DNA of 64,000 bases from Zeimonas sp003577305 (GCA_030263385.1 SZOX01000008.1:1-64000), one strand, 5' to 3'. Numbered from the stretch's first letter, positions 17,875-26,369 are shown. The notes: generated by a model from the sequence alone, not told the origin. Translations and numbers: made by a program.

Positions 17875-19377
17875 TCAGCCCCTCTTGAGCATCTCCGCCA
17901 GTGCGCCGGCCAGCTCCCGGATACCGGACTCGATCGATTGTGCCGGAATCGACTGATAGCCGAGCCGGAAGCACGAGTGCGGAGCGGCCGCCATGAAGAA
18001 AACGTCGCCCGACTCGATCAGCACGCCACGCTCGGCGGCGCGTCGCGCAAGCTCGTTGGAATCGACGCCCGGCGGGAGTCGCACCCAGCATGATCCCCCG
18101 CCGTCGATCGGCACCATCTCGCACTGCGGCGCATGACGCCGGATCGACTCACGAACGATCGCGCACCGTTCGCTTTGGGCCTGCGCCAGGCGGCGGAGTT
18201 GGGCGTCGTAATGCCCGAGCGACAGGAAAAGCGCGAACGCCCGCTGGATGAATGCCGACGGATGGCGCAGCATCAGTCGGCGCAACGCGCGCAGCTCGAC
18301 GATCAGCGCCGGAGCGGCCACGATGTAGCCGATGCGCAGCCCCGGCGCAAGGCTCTTCGACAGGCTCCCGACGTAGATCACGCGGCCGCTTCGATCGAGG
18401 CTCTTCAGTGCAGGAGTCGGCTCGCCGTCGAAGCGGTTTTCGCTCTCGAAATCGTCTTCGATGACGATGACGTCGTGCTCGTCGGCGAGGCGCAGCAGGG
18501 CCTCGCGCCGCGCCAGCGTCATCGTCACTCCGGTGGGGCACTGATGGCTCGGCGTGGCGTAGACATAGTCGACCCCGTGCAGCCGCTCGTCGACCGGCAG
18601 GCCCTGCAGGTCGACCGGGATCGGCTCGAGCCGCGAGGTACGGCTCGCGAAGATATTGCGTGCGTCCGGATAGCCAGGCTCTTCTATCGCGACCCGGGTG
18701 CCCTCGCACATCAGCAGGTCGGCGACCAGGTAGAGCGCGTGCTGCGCACCGACCGTGACGATCAACTCGTCAGTCGATGCCCAGACACCGCGCCGCGGCA
18801 GCACGCGGGCGCGTATCTGCTGTAACAGCGCCTCGTCGTCGCGCGAAATCTGGTCCGGCGCCCAGTCGCGCGTATCGAGAACACTCAGCGTCTTGATGCA
18901 GCACTCGCGCCAGGCCGAGGTCGGGAAGAGCGTCGGGTCGAACTGGCCGTACAGGAACGGATACGGATACGACTGCCAGTCGGCCGGCTTGGCGATCGAG
19001 CGCTGCACCGAGAAGCGCTCGCGGAAGCGGCCCGGCCAGTCGGGCTGCGTTCGCACCGCCCGGACGTTCGCACTGCGCGCGACCGTACTGACGCGGCCCG
19101 ACAGGTTCTCCCTGCTCACGAAATGGCCGCTGCGCTGGCGCGACGCGAGATAGCCTTCGTCGACCAGTTGCTGATACGCCAGTACCACGGTATTGCGCGC
19201 TACGCCGAGTTGGTCGGCCATTTCGCGACTCGAGGGCACCGGCATGCCTGCGGGGAGCTGTCCGTCGAGAATCGCCGAAACCAGCATCTCGCGAATCTGG
19301 CTTTGCAGATTCAGGTTCTCCCGCGCAGAACGCTGGAACAGTTGCTTCCAGAGCGCAGCGTTAGGAACTTGCGGCAT
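17875..19377 (-). CDS. MocR-type regulator (GntR winged helix fused to an aminotransferase-like domain)
   Basis: 500 residues, the usual MocR size. Residues about 15-85 are a GntR winged helix (SSREMADQLGVARNTVVLAY). The rest is a fold-type I aminotransferase domain with YATPSHQCPTGVTM, DDFESENRF and the PLP lysine in SLSKSLAPGLRIGY. Such proteins sense PLP or an amine/amino-acid adduct and act as DNA-binding regulators, as PdxR and GabR do. It is upstream of and co-directional with the oxidoreductase/hydrolase/ABC block, and divergent from the hydratase gene 56 bases away. Confidence 0.92.
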   Translation of the reverse strand: MPQVPNAALWKQLFQRSARENLNLQSQIREMLVSAILDGQLPAGMPVPSSREMADQLGVARNTVVLAYQQLVDEGYLASRQRSGHFVSRENLSGRVSTVARSANVRAVRTQPDWPGRFRERFSVQRSIAKPADWQSYPYPFLYGQFDPTLFPTSAWRECCIKTLSVLDTRDWAPDQISRDDEALLQQIRARVLPRRGVWASTDELIVTVGAQHALYLVADLLMCEGTRVAIEEPGYPDARNIFASRTSRLEPIPVDLQGLPVDERLHGVDYVYATPSHQCPTGVTMTLARREALLRLADEHDVIVIEDDFESENRFDGEPTPALKSLDRSGRVIYVGSLSKSLAPGLRIGYIVAAPALIVELRALRRLMLRHPSAFIQRAFALFLSLGHYDAQLRRLAQAQSERCAIVRESIRRHAPQCEMVPIDGGGSCWVRLPPGVDSNELARRAAERGVLIESGDVFFMAAAPHSCFRLGYQSIPAQSIESGIRELAGALAEMLKRG

Positions 19378-19388
19378 GCTGCATCATC

Positions 19389-19432
19389 GCACCGACGCTG
19401 TCGCTTGTCGCCCGCTGCGCGATAATCGGTGC
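19389..19432. promoter_or_regulatory. Divergent promoter region with 7-base inverted repeat and a -10 close to the start
   Basis: The 56 bases between mocR and the hydratase gene hold GCACCGA (19389-19395) and TCGGTGC (19426-19432), a perfect 7-base inverted repeat with 30 bases between arms. GATAAT at 19421-19426 is a good -10 element for the plus strand. It sits 7 bases before the ATG at 19434, which implies a leaderless transcript. The repeat overlaps the -10, as an operator would. Confidence 0.4.
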
Positions 19433-19433
19433 C

Positions 19434-20240
19434 ATGGCCGAGCCACTTTCCGCCGCAGCAATTCTCGACGCCTGCGACCACGCCCGCAGCCTCGAGCGCT
19501 CGCGCATCGAGTCGCTCGACGATCTTGCGACGGCCGAGGCGATCCAGGCCAGCATCGCGATTGCGCGAGTGGCGCGCGGCGAGCGGCCGGTGGGCTACAA
19601 GATCGGCTTCACCAACCGCTCGATCTGGCCGCTCTACCGGGTGTTCCACCCGATCTGGGCGCCGGTCTGGAATTCGACGCTGGTCAGCGCCGCCGCCGGC
19701 GCGCCGGTGGCGCTATGCGCGGCGCGCTTCGTCGAACCGCGCATCGAGCCCGAGATCGTGGTCGGCCTGCGCGCGGCCCCGGCGGCCGACACCGCCGAAG
19801 CGGTGCTCGCGGCCGCCGAGTGGGTCGCGCACGGGCTGGAAATCGTGCACAGCCCGTTCCCCGGCTGGCGCTTCAGCGCCGCCGAGGCCTTCGCCGCACA
19901 GGGGCTGCACGGCGCGCTCGTGCTCGGCCCGCCGCAGCCGGTGGCCGCGCTCGGCGAATCGGCCGCGCAGGCGCTCGCGCGGCTTGCCGCGGTCGAGGTG
20001 GAACTGCTCTGCGACGGCCGTCCGCTGGAGCGCGGCTGCGGCGCCAACGTCCTGGACGGCCCGATGCACGCGATCGCGCATCTGGCTCGCGAACTGCGCC
20101 TGCGCGGCCGCTCGATCGAGCCAGGCGCGCTGATCAGCACCGGCACGCTGACCGACGCCCGGCCGATCTCGCCCGGACAGCGCTGGCAGACGCGCCTTCG
20201 CGGACTCGACCTGCCGGGACTCACGCTCGATGTCCACTGA
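19434..20240 (+). CDS. 2-keto-4-pentenoate hydratase-like protein (fumarylacetoacetate hydrolase family)
   Basis: 268 residues. The MhpD/HpaH-type pattern is visible: ERPVGYKIGFTNRSIWPLY, the metal-site EPEIVVGL, AAEWVAHGLEIVHSPFPGW, and a C-terminal GALISTGTLTDARPISPGQRW. These cytosolic metal-dependent enzymes hydrate 2-hydroxydienoates in meta-cleavage pathways or act on related 2-oxo acids. No Shine-Dalgarno is seen and a -10 lies just before the ATG. No ring-cleavage genes are nearby, so the substrate is open. It is divergent from the MocR gene and possibly regulated by it. Confidence 0.85.
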   Translation: MAEPLSAAAILDACDHARSLERSRIESLDDLATAEAIQASIAIARVARGERPVGYKIGFTNRSIWPLYRVFHPIWAPVWNSTLVSAAAGAPVALCAARFVEPRIEPEIVVGLRAAPAADTAEAVLAAAEWVAHGLEIVHSPFPGWRFSAAEAFAAQGLHGALVLGPPQPVAALGESAAQALARLAAVEVELLCDGRPLERGCGANVLDGPMHAIAHLARELRLRGRSIEPGALISTGTLTDARPISPGQRWQTRLRGLDLPGLTLDVH

Positions 20241-20453
20241 GCACCCCCTGGCCGTCCCCCGGGAAGGGCAACTGCGGTCCCGCCCTTGTCCCCGCCTTCT
20301 CCCGGTCTTGTCCCGGGCTCGGGCACCGCTTGCACACCGGTTATCCCGACGCTATCCGGCCCGCTATTCCGCCCGATGTCCTGCGCTTGTCCACCGCTTG
20401 TCCACCATCGGTCGGTGCGGTTGCGCCCGTGCGGCGCCAGGCGCGCAACCGCG

Positions 20454-20861
20454 ATGCCGAAGCTGATCACGATCAGCGCCGGACGCGCCGCACCGCTCGA
20501 GGCGCAGGCCGGCATCGTCGACGCGCTGCCGCACGGCTCGCTCGGCGAGAACCTGACCGTCTCGGGGCTGCTCGAAGCGCAGGTCTGGGTGGGCGACCGG
20601 CTGCGCTTCGGCGAGGTCGAACTCGTGGTTACGCAGCCCCGCACGCCCTGCTACAAGTTCGACGCCCACTTCGGGTTTCGCTGGGCCTCGAAGATGATGG
20701 TGCAGTCGGGCTACACCGGCTTCTATTGCGCGGTGGTGCGCCCCGGCAGGCTTGCAGCGGGCGAGCAGATCGAACTCGTGGCCGGCGAGCGTGTGCTCGG
20801 CATCGAGCAGGCGCACCGGCTGAAGACCCGCCGGGCAGCATCACGATTCTTTCTGGGGTAG
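20454..20861 (+). CDS. Shortened MOSC-domain protein
   Basis: 135 residues from ATG 20454, against about 200-230 for usual stand-alone MOSC proteins. The C-terminal half is well kept: LPHGSLGENLTVSGL, a DRLRFGEVELVVTQPRTPCYKF block with the conserved cysteine, and QSGYTGFYCAVVRPGRL. After only about 20 residues (PKLITISAGRAAPL) the sequence jumps straight to the GENL block. It lacks the central segment that usually carries GDxQAD and HGG. MOSC domains handle sulfur or molybdenum cofactor. The protein may be an internal-deletion remnant or a minimal variant. The 213 bases before it (20241-20453) encode no missing piece in any frame I read. Confidence 0.6.
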   Translation: MPKLITISAGRAAPLEAQAGIVDALPHGSLGENLTVSGLLEAQVWVGDRLRFGEVELVVTQPRTPCYKFDAHFGFRWASKMMVQSGYTGFYCAVVRPGRLAAGEQIELVAGERVLGIEQAHRLKTRRAASRFFLG

Positions 20862-20870
20862 ATTAACGCC

Positions 20871-21047
20871 ATGGCCCAGCTCAGCCCAGCCCAGCGCACC
20901 GCAGGCACCGCGCGCATCGTGCTCACGGCGGGCATTCTCTTTGCCGTCGAGGCCTTCTGGCGCGGGTCGGTCACGCGCACCCTGATGGCGGCAGCGCTCG
21001 TGGTCTTCGGCGGCGGGCTGCTCATCCTCGCCAAGCGGGCCGATTGA
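20871..21047 (+). CDS. Small hydrophobic membrane protein, unknown function
   Basis: 58 residues starting MAQLSPAQRTAG. Two hydrophobic stretches (IVLTAGILFAVEAFW and TLMAAALVVFGGGLLILA) are separated by a short RGSVTR turn and followed by KRAD. It looks like a two-helix inner-membrane hairpin with both ends inside. Its stop overlaps the TTG start of the next gene (TTGA), so the two are probably translated together. I do not recognise a family. A TAGATT hexamer 6 bases before the ATG could be a -10 of a leaderless transcript. Confidence 0.6.
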   Translation: MAQLSPAQRTAGTARIVLTAGILFAVEAFWRGSVTRTLMAAALVVFGGGLLILAKRAD

Positions 21048-22291
21048 AAGAGGTCGAGTTCCTCGCGGTCGACGGCGTCCCGATCGACGAAGAGCTCCAG
21101 GACGCAGGCACCACAGGCCCCGAACTCGCGTACCTTGCGCGCTGCTATCGCTACAGCCCGCGCGCGCTGGTGTTCCGCAACCCGTCGTCCGACTGGCGGC
21201 TGTTCGTCGTGCAACTGCCGCTCGCCTCGCGGGTGTCGTTGATGACCAACCCGATCTTCGCGCAGCTCACGCGCGCCTGGGGGCTCAACGTGCGCTTCCT
21301 GGGCGTGGACCGCGAGCAGCTGGTCTACGACTTCCGCGCGCTGCTCTCCGATCGCACGCTCAGGCTGCTCGTCGACCTGCTCGCGCGCAGCGACGGCGCC
21401 GACGCCGCGCTCGACCTGCTGTTCGATTCGCTCGCCGCAGAGATGCTCACCGTGCTCGATCGCCGCCGTGCCGACTGGCACCGCCATCTCGACCGCGAGC
21501 ACCGGCTCGAGTCCGGCGCGCCCGCTTCTCTGTTCGACCGCGCTGCCCGCTGCCCGGACTTCCTCGCGCGGCTGCGCGGCGCGCTGCGCGACGAGATCAT
21601 CGACGTCGAGTTCTACGGACGCGCGCTGCGCTCGATCGACCTTCGCGAAGGCGCGGTCGACGCGCGCATCGCCGCCGTCATCGAGGCGAGCCTCGACACC
21701 GTGACGCTCGCGAAGCTCGCGCGCACCGGCGCCGGCAAGCACCTGGGCTGCTACAACTGGCTGCGCCTCGATCCGCGCCACGCCGTGCCGCGCGCGCACC
21801 TGCTCGCACGGCTGCCGGCCTTCGCCACCTTTTTCGCCGAAACGCTGGTGCCGCTCGACGCCCGGGCCGCGTCGCGCGACGGGCACGATGACGGCAGCGA
21901 TGCGGAGGCCGACGCCGAGGCACTCGACACGCCGGCCGATGCGGCGCTTCGGCGCGCGCGACGGCGCCAGCCGCCCACCTTCGACCTGCGCCCGCTCGCC
22001 GCACGCCAGGACAGCGCGCACAGCCTGCACTGGGCCGGCGTGCTCGAGCGCGCGATCGACGCCGGGCAGGATCGGCTGGTGATCGAGGCGATCGCGCAGC
22101 GCTTCGCGGTGGACGACAACCTCGTGCGGCGGCTCTGGCGCGAAAGGCCGGCCGCGCTCGGGCAACCGCCCACCTGGCAGCTGGCGCAGATCCTGCGCCG
22201 GCTCGGCGAACGAGGCGATCGCGGCTGGCCCGGCAACGCTGCGGCCTGGGAATCGCTGATCGCGAGCGCGGTGCCGATCGAAGCGGCCTGA
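21044..22291 (+). CDS. Hypothetical protein, 415 residues, coupled to a small membrane protein
   Basis: Starts at TTG 21044, overlapping the upstream stop. There is no signal peptide or membrane segment. It is rich in Arg, Leu, Ala and Asp and probably mostly helical. An acidic stretch around residues 285-300 (DGHDDGSDAEADAEALD) divides an N-terminal part from a C-terminal Trp/Arg-rich part (LHWAGVLERAI, RRLWRERPAAL). Codon use matches the neighbours and the frame is open and long, so it is a real gene. I do not recognise a family and propose no function. Confidence 0.7.
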   Translation: MKEVEFLAVDGVPIDEELQDAGTTGPELAYLARCYRYSPRALVFRNPSSDWRLFVVQLPLASRVSLMTNPIFAQLTRAWGLNVRFLGVDREQLVYDFRALLSDRTLRLLVDLLARSDGADAALDLLFDSLAAEMLTVLDRRRADWHRHLDREHRLESGAPASLFDRAARCPDFLARLRGALRDEIIDVEFYGRALRSIDLREGAVDARIAAVIEASLDTVTLAKLARTGAGKHLGCYNWLRLDPRHAVPRAHLLARLPAFATFFAETLVPLDARAASRDGHDDGSDAEADAEALDTPADAALRRARRRQPPTFDLRPLAARQDSAHSLHWAGVLERAIDAGQDRLVIEAIAQRFAVDDNLVRRLWRERPAALGQPPTWQLAQILRRLGERGDRGWPGNAAAWESLIASAVPIEAA

Positions 22292-22348
22292 GCCACGGAG
22301 TGCTGGCGCGCAGCCGGGCCGAGAGCGCGGGCGTTCGGGCGCGCCGGA

Positions 22349-22777
22349 TCAGAGCACGACGAGGTGCGCGGCGGTCGCACCTTCGACGGCGCCCAACGGC
22401 GCCGCCCGGTCGAAGGTGACGAAGCACCCCCCGTGGCGCACCGCCAGTGCAAGCAGGTACGCATCGGTGAGCTGACGCGAGCCGAGAATCGACGTCCAGC
22501 GCAGGCCTTCGAAGGCCACGAGCGAGAAATCGTCGGGCCAGAAGGCATGGTGCGGCGTGCGGGTCGCCATGAGAAGCCGATCGGCCACCTGTGCCGGCGC
22601 CAGTGCCGCCGGGTAAGCCGGCTGCGACATGATCCGTATGCAGCCGTTCTGCGTGATGGGGCACGACGCCCAGCCCCGCCCGATGTTCCCTTCAAGCCAG
22701 GCGCGCGCCGCCGCATGATGCACGTGGCCCTGATCGAGCAGGGCGATCAGCACGTTCACATCGAGAAGCGCGCGCAT
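22349..22777 (-). CDS. PIN-domain ribonuclease toxin (VapC-type)
   Basis: 142 residues. PIN acidic residues are visible: Asp in MRALLDVNVLIALLD, Glu in RAWLEGN, Asp in SRQLTDAYLLALAV, and Asp in GGCFVTFDRA near the end. VapC toxins cleave RNA such as initiator tRNA. The gene overlaps the upstream antitoxin by one base (TGATG), the standard coupled antitoxin-toxin layout. The subfamily with TSILGSRQLTDAYLLALA is common in proteobacterial chromosomes. Confidence 0.88.
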   Translation of the reverse strand: MRALLDVNVLIALLDQGHVHHAAARAWLEGNIGRGWASCPITQNGCIRIMSQPAYPAALAPAQVADRLLMATRTPHHAFWPDDFSLVAFEGLRWTSILGSRQLTDAYLLALAVRHGGCFVTFDRAAPLGAVEGATAAHLVVL

Positions 22778-23022
22778 CAGACGCCTTCCTGATCGCGAAG
22801 TCGATCAATCGTCTCGTTATCGACGACGACTCCCCGCGCCGGGAACGGCTGGAAACCATGAAACGACGGCACCGGCTCGCCGGCCGCGAGCGGCGCCACT
22901 CCGGCGACCAGCGCCTGACGCGCGAGGTCGGAAAGGATTCGACCGATCGAAGCACCGCGACGCTGGGCCAGTTCGCGGGCAGCAGCGAGGACGTCGGGAT
23001 CGATGTCGAGAGTGGTGCGCAT
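22777..23022 (-). CDS. Antitoxin of VapBC-type pair (ribbon-helix-helix)
   Basis: 81 residues. The N-terminal MRTTLDIDPDVLAAARELAQ is the beta-strand and helix of a ribbon-helix-helix DNA-binding domain (LSDLARQAL follows). The C-terminal SFHGFQPFPARGVVVDNETI would wrap the toxin. It should repress its own promoter. It precedes and overlaps the PIN toxin gene. Confidence 0.85.
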   Translation of the reverse strand: MRTTLDIDPDVLAAARELAQRRGASIGRILSDLARQALVAGVAPLAAGEPVPSFHGFQPFPARGVVVDNETIDRLRDQEGV

Positions 23023-23053
23023 GTCGGGCAGGGCGTTGCGCCCCCAGGAATTG

Positions 23054-23074
23054 GCTACGATGCTATGATGCTAC
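23054..23074 (-). promoter_or_regulatory. Repeat upstream of the VapBC-type operon
   Basis: On the plus strand GCTAC is followed by GATGCTAT GATGCTAC, a near-perfect 8-base direct repeat flanked by GCTAC at both ends, 32 bases upstream of the antitoxin start. It is the most AT-rich spot in the gap 23023-23208, which otherwise holds nothing I can name. It could be the promoter/operator bound by the ribbon-helix-helix antitoxin. Confidence 0.35.
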
Positions 23075-23208
23075 TGCACCAGCGCATCATCAGCAAAGGA
23101 ATTTCGGATCCGGACGCGGTCGGATGCGGCGGGCTCATCTCCCGAGCCCCCCGCCCTGACCTCGACGGGCAAGGCCAGCCCCGCCGCCGCACCAGCACCT
23201 GCCGCGTC

Positions 23209-23880
23209 TCAGCCGATCTGCAGCGAGCTGTCGGAGAGGAAACGGTACTCGGGTACTTCCAGGTTGGTCGACGCCGGCACGTCTTGCACCACGCGGCCGG
23301 CCAGGTCGAAACGCGACCCGTGGCACGGGCAATAGAAGCCGCCCGGCGCGTGGAGTTCGGCGTTCAACGCGGCATCGTCGAGGCGCAGCACCGGCGTGCA
23401 ACCCAGGTGGGTGCACACGCCCACCGCGACGAACAGGTCGGCACGCACCGAGCGCGTCGCGTTCGCGCACGATGCCGGCTGCTCCGAACGCTTCGAAGCG
23501 GGATCGGCCAGCACCGGATTCGGCTGCTCGAGCGCACGCACCATCGCATCGGTGCGTCGCATCAGCCAGACCGGCTTTCCGCGCCAGAGCACGGTGCGCA
23601 GTTGCCCGGGCGCGAGATCCGACACGTCGACCGTCACCGGTCCGCCCACCGCCAGCGCTCGCGCCGACGGCTCCATGCTGTCGAGCAGCGGCCAGGCTGA
23701 AGCGAGCAGGCCCGCGCCGCCGATCACGCCGGTGGCAGCCACCAGCCACTGCCGGCGCGCACCCGCCGGCCCGTGCTCGCCCGCGCCACCGGATCGGTGC
23801 GCGGGCACGCCGGCCGGACCGCGGAGTTGTCCGGCGGTGCCGGCGGGCCCGACACCGATCGCAACATCGAAAGTGCTCAT
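23209..23880 (-). CDS. petA: Ubiquinol-cytochrome c reductase Rieske iron-sulfur subunit
   Basis: 223 residues from ATG 23880; a GTG one codon earlier is possible. Both halves of the [2Fe-2S] site are present: CTHLGC and CPCHGS. They are followed by FDLAGRVVQDVPASTNLEV and the typical YRFLSDSSLQIG ending, so it belongs to the bc1-complex Rieske family. A twin-arginine-like RRQWLVAATGVIGGAGLL anchor begins only at about residue 45, after an unusually long Gly/Pro-rich leader. petB and petC, which normally follow directly, are absent; the next genes are a toxin-antitoxin pair. It lies 31 bases after the HtrA gene. Confidence 0.88.
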   Translation of the reverse strand: MSTFDVAIGVGPAGTAGQLRGPAGVPAHRSGGAGEHGPAGARRQWLVAATGVIGGAGLLASAWPLLDSMEPSARALAVGGPVTVDVSDLAPGQLRTVLWRGKPVWLMRRTDAMVRALEQPNPVLADPASKRSEQPASCANATRSVRADLFVAVGVCTHLGCTPVLRLDDAALNAELHAPGGFYCPCHGSRFDLAGRVVQDVPASTNLEVPEYRFLSDSSLQIG

Positions 23881-23911
23881 CACGCAACCCGCGACGTGCC
23901 GTGCGATCGCG

Positions 23912-25384
23912 TCAGCCGATCCGCACCGGGACGAAGATCCGGTTGCCGTCGCGCATGATCAGCAGCGCCACCGACTTGTCGGACTTCGCCAGCGCCGCAC
24001 GCGCCTGCTCGATGCTCTTCACCGGCGTGCCGTTCACCGCCATCAGCACGTCGCCCGGCTGCACACCGGCCATCGCCGCCGGGCCGCCGGCACCCTCGAC
24101 CAGCAGTCCGCCATCGACTCCCGCCTCGCGACGCTCCTGCGGATCGAGCGGCCGCAGCGCGAGCCCGATCCGCCCGTTGGCCGCCTTGTCGTCGGCAGCA
24201 GCCGTGCTGGCGGCCTTCTCGCTCGCGTCGCCCAGCCTGGCGGTGATCTCCTGGCGCTTGCCCTGGCGCCAGATCTCGAGCGCGACCTTGTCGCCCGGCG
24301 ACGCCTCGCCGATCAGCGCGGGCAGGTCGCCGGACGCCACGATCGGCTTGCCGTCGGCTTTCAGGATCACGTCGCCCGACTGCAGACCGGCCCGATCCGC
24401 CGGCCCGCCTTTCTCGACGCTCGCGACGAGCGCGCCTTCGGGCTTCTCGAGCCTGAACGAATCGGCCAGCGTCTGGTTGACCTCCTGGACGGTGACGCCG
24501 AGCTTCGCGTGGCGCACCGAGCCGTGCGCGACGATCTGGTCGCGCACCCGCGTGGCCACCTCGATCGGAATCGCGAACGACAGCCCCTGGTAGCCGCCGG
24601 TGCGACTGAAGATCTGCGAGTTGATGCCGACCACCTGGCCGCGCGAGTCGAACAGCGGGCCGCCGGAGTTGCCCGGATTCAGCGCGACGTCGGTCTGGAT
24701 GAACGGCACGTAACCGTCGTCGGGCAGCGAGCGCCGCTTGGCGCTGACGACGCCCACGGTCACCGAGTTCTCGAAGCCGAACGGCGAGCCGATCGCCAGA
24801 ACCCATTCGCCGACCTGGAGGTCGCGCGCGCTGCCCAGCGGCACCACAGGCAGGTTCTTCGCATCGATCTTCAGTACCGCGATGTCGGTCTTCGGATCGG
24901 TGCCGAGCACTTTCGCGCTGAACTCGCGCCGGTCGGTGAGCTTCACCGTGACGACCTTCGCGTCGCTCACCACGTGCGCGTTGGTCAGGATGATGCCGTT
25001 CGGATCGACGATGAAACCCGAACCCTCGCCGCGCACCGGCATCTCGCGCTGGCCCTGGCCGCCGGGCACCGCGAAGCGCTTGAAGAACTCATAGAACGGA
25101 TCGTCGGGGTCCAGCCCCGGCATGCCCTGTCCGGCCACCTTCTTCATGCCGCTCACGCTGATGTTGACGACCGCCGGCCCGTAGCGCTGCACGACCTGCG
25201 TGAAGTCGACCGGCGTGACCGCGGGCGCGGCAACGCTGGCCGCGGCCGATACGCTGGCCGCGGTGTTGGCGGCCGTCGCGGCGGCCATCGATGCCGAAAC
25301 GAAGCTGGCGCCCGCGCCGCCGATCACTCCGGCGGCCACCAGCGCAACGACAAGGCGGGAAGGCGTCATCGAACGCGTGCTCAT
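23912..25384 (-). CDS. HtrA/Do-family periplasmic serine protease
   Basis: 490 residues. A signal/anchor (RLVVALVAAGVIGGAGASFV) is followed by an Ala-rich linker. The trypsin-like domain has His in TNAHVV, Asp in KTDIAVLKI and Ser in NPGNSGGPLF. Two PDZ domains follow (around GPADRAGLQSGDVIL and AAMAGVQPGDVLMAV). It degrades or refolds damaged envelope proteins. In many beta-proteobacteria such a gene sits next to the bc1 operon, which fits the Rieske gene downstream. Confidence 0.93.
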   Translation of the reverse strand: MSTRSMTPSRLVVALVAAGVIGGAGASFVSASMAAATAANTAASVSAAASVAAPAVTPVDFTQVVQRYGPAVVNISVSGMKKVAGQGMPGLDPDDPFYEFFKRFAVPGGQGQREMPVRGEGSGFIVDPNGIILTNAHVVSDAKVVTVKLTDRREFSAKVLGTDPKTDIAVLKIDAKNLPVVPLGSARDLQVGEWVLAIGSPFGFENSVTVGVVSAKRRSLPDDGYVPFIQTDVALNPGNSGGPLFDSRGQVVGINSQIFSRTGGYQGLSFAIPIEVATRVRDQIVAHGSVRHAKLGVTVQEVNQTLADSFRLEKPEGALVASVEKGGPADRAGLQSGDVILKADGKPIVASGDLPALIGEASPGDKVALEIWRQGKRQEITARLGDASEKAASTAAADDKAANGRIGLALRPLDPQERREAGVDGGLLVEGAGGPAAMAGVQPGDVLMAVNGTPVKSIEQARAALAKSDKSVALLIMRDGNRIFVPVRIG

Positions 25385-25454
25385 ATGTGCTCCTCTGCAG
25401 GTGATCCTGCGTGGTCGATGCGCACCACTGTGGAACCGCTGCCTTAGGCGGCTC

Positions 25455-26369
25455 TTAAGACCCCTTTCGGAAGTCTTCGGGCAGACCGCGCACCACCCTC
25501 AGCGCCCCTGGCAGCACCCGCACCGAGAATTCGCGTGCCGCAGCCAGCGGCTCGCCGTCGGCCGCCAACGGCAACTCGGCGTCGCATTCGACGCGCAAGT
25601 GCGCGAAACGCGCGGCACGCACTTGCGGATGGCCGAGGTGACGGCCCGCGAGCAGTTGCGGCAGCATCACGAGCGCGCCGGCGCGCCCGAAGCGGCCGAC
25701 CAGCAGCAGATCGAGCCGCATGTCGTCGATGCGCGCACCGGGCACCGCCGGCATCCCCGCGCCGTAGCTCGGCGTGTTCAGGCACGAAGCGAACAGCGCT
25801 TCGCCGTCGTGCACGAGCGTGCCGTCGACGAACACGCGCAGCCGCCAGCGGCGCAAGCCGGCCAGTTCGCCGAGCGTGGCCCAGAGGTAGCGCGGCAGCC
25901 CGCGCAGCCACTGCGGCCCCTCGGAGGCGCGCCGCGCGATCGCCGCATCGAAACCGGCCGCCAGGCTCGATGCGAACGGCCGCGTCGCCCCAGCGGTCGA
26001 CAATTCGCCGAGGTCGCAGCGCGACGTCGGCCCCTGCAGCGCGCGGGCCAACGCGTCGCGCCAGTCGAGCCCGCGCAGGCCCAGTGTGCCGGCGAGGTCG
26101 TTGCCGCTGCCCACCGGCACGATGCCCAGCAGCAGGCTTCGCGCGAGCAGTTGCGGAAGCAGCTGCTGCACGGTGCCGTCGCCGCCGACCAGCACCACGC
26201 GCGAGCCTTCGCGACGGCCGAGCAGCCACTCGCGCGCGCGACCGATCTCGTCGGTCAGCGCGAACTCGGCCTGCGGCGCGTGCGCCGCGAGCCACTGCCG
26301 CAGCGGATCGGCCAGGCGCCGCGCCCGCCCTCCGGCGGCGCGCGGATTGAGCAGGACCAGCGCGACTAT
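25455..26369 (-). CDS. Diacylglycerol kinase catalytic-domain lipid kinase
   Basis: 304 residues if begun at the ATA (26369) that overlaps the preceding stop as ATAG. CTG at 26360 is another option. The family opening strand VALVLLNPRAAGGRARRL lies upstream of the first conventional start (GTG 26198), so the protein must begin before 26198, yet no ATG, GTG or TTG is in frame there. VVLVGGDGTVQQLLPQL and VPVGSGNDLAGTLGL are the ATP/lipid-binding motifs, and DMRLDLLLVGRF follows. It phosphorylates diacylglycerol or sphingoid-like lipids at the membrane. Translation is probably coupled to the upstream PEBP gene. Confidence 0.82.
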   Translation of the reverse strand: MVALVLLNPRAAGGRARRLADPLRQWLAAHAPQAEFALTDEIGRAREWLLGRREGSRVVLVGGDGTVQQLLPQLLARSLLLGIVPVGSGNDLAGTLGLRGLDWRDALARALQGPTSRCDLGELSTAGATRPFASSLAAGFDAAIARRASEGPQWLRGLPRYLWATLGELAGLRRWRLRVFVDGTLVHDGEALFASCLNTPSYGAGMPAVPGARIDDMRLDLLLVGRFGRAGALVMLPQLLAGRHLGHPQVRAARFAHLRVECDAELPLAADGEPLAAAREFSVRVLPGALRVVRGLPEDFRKGS

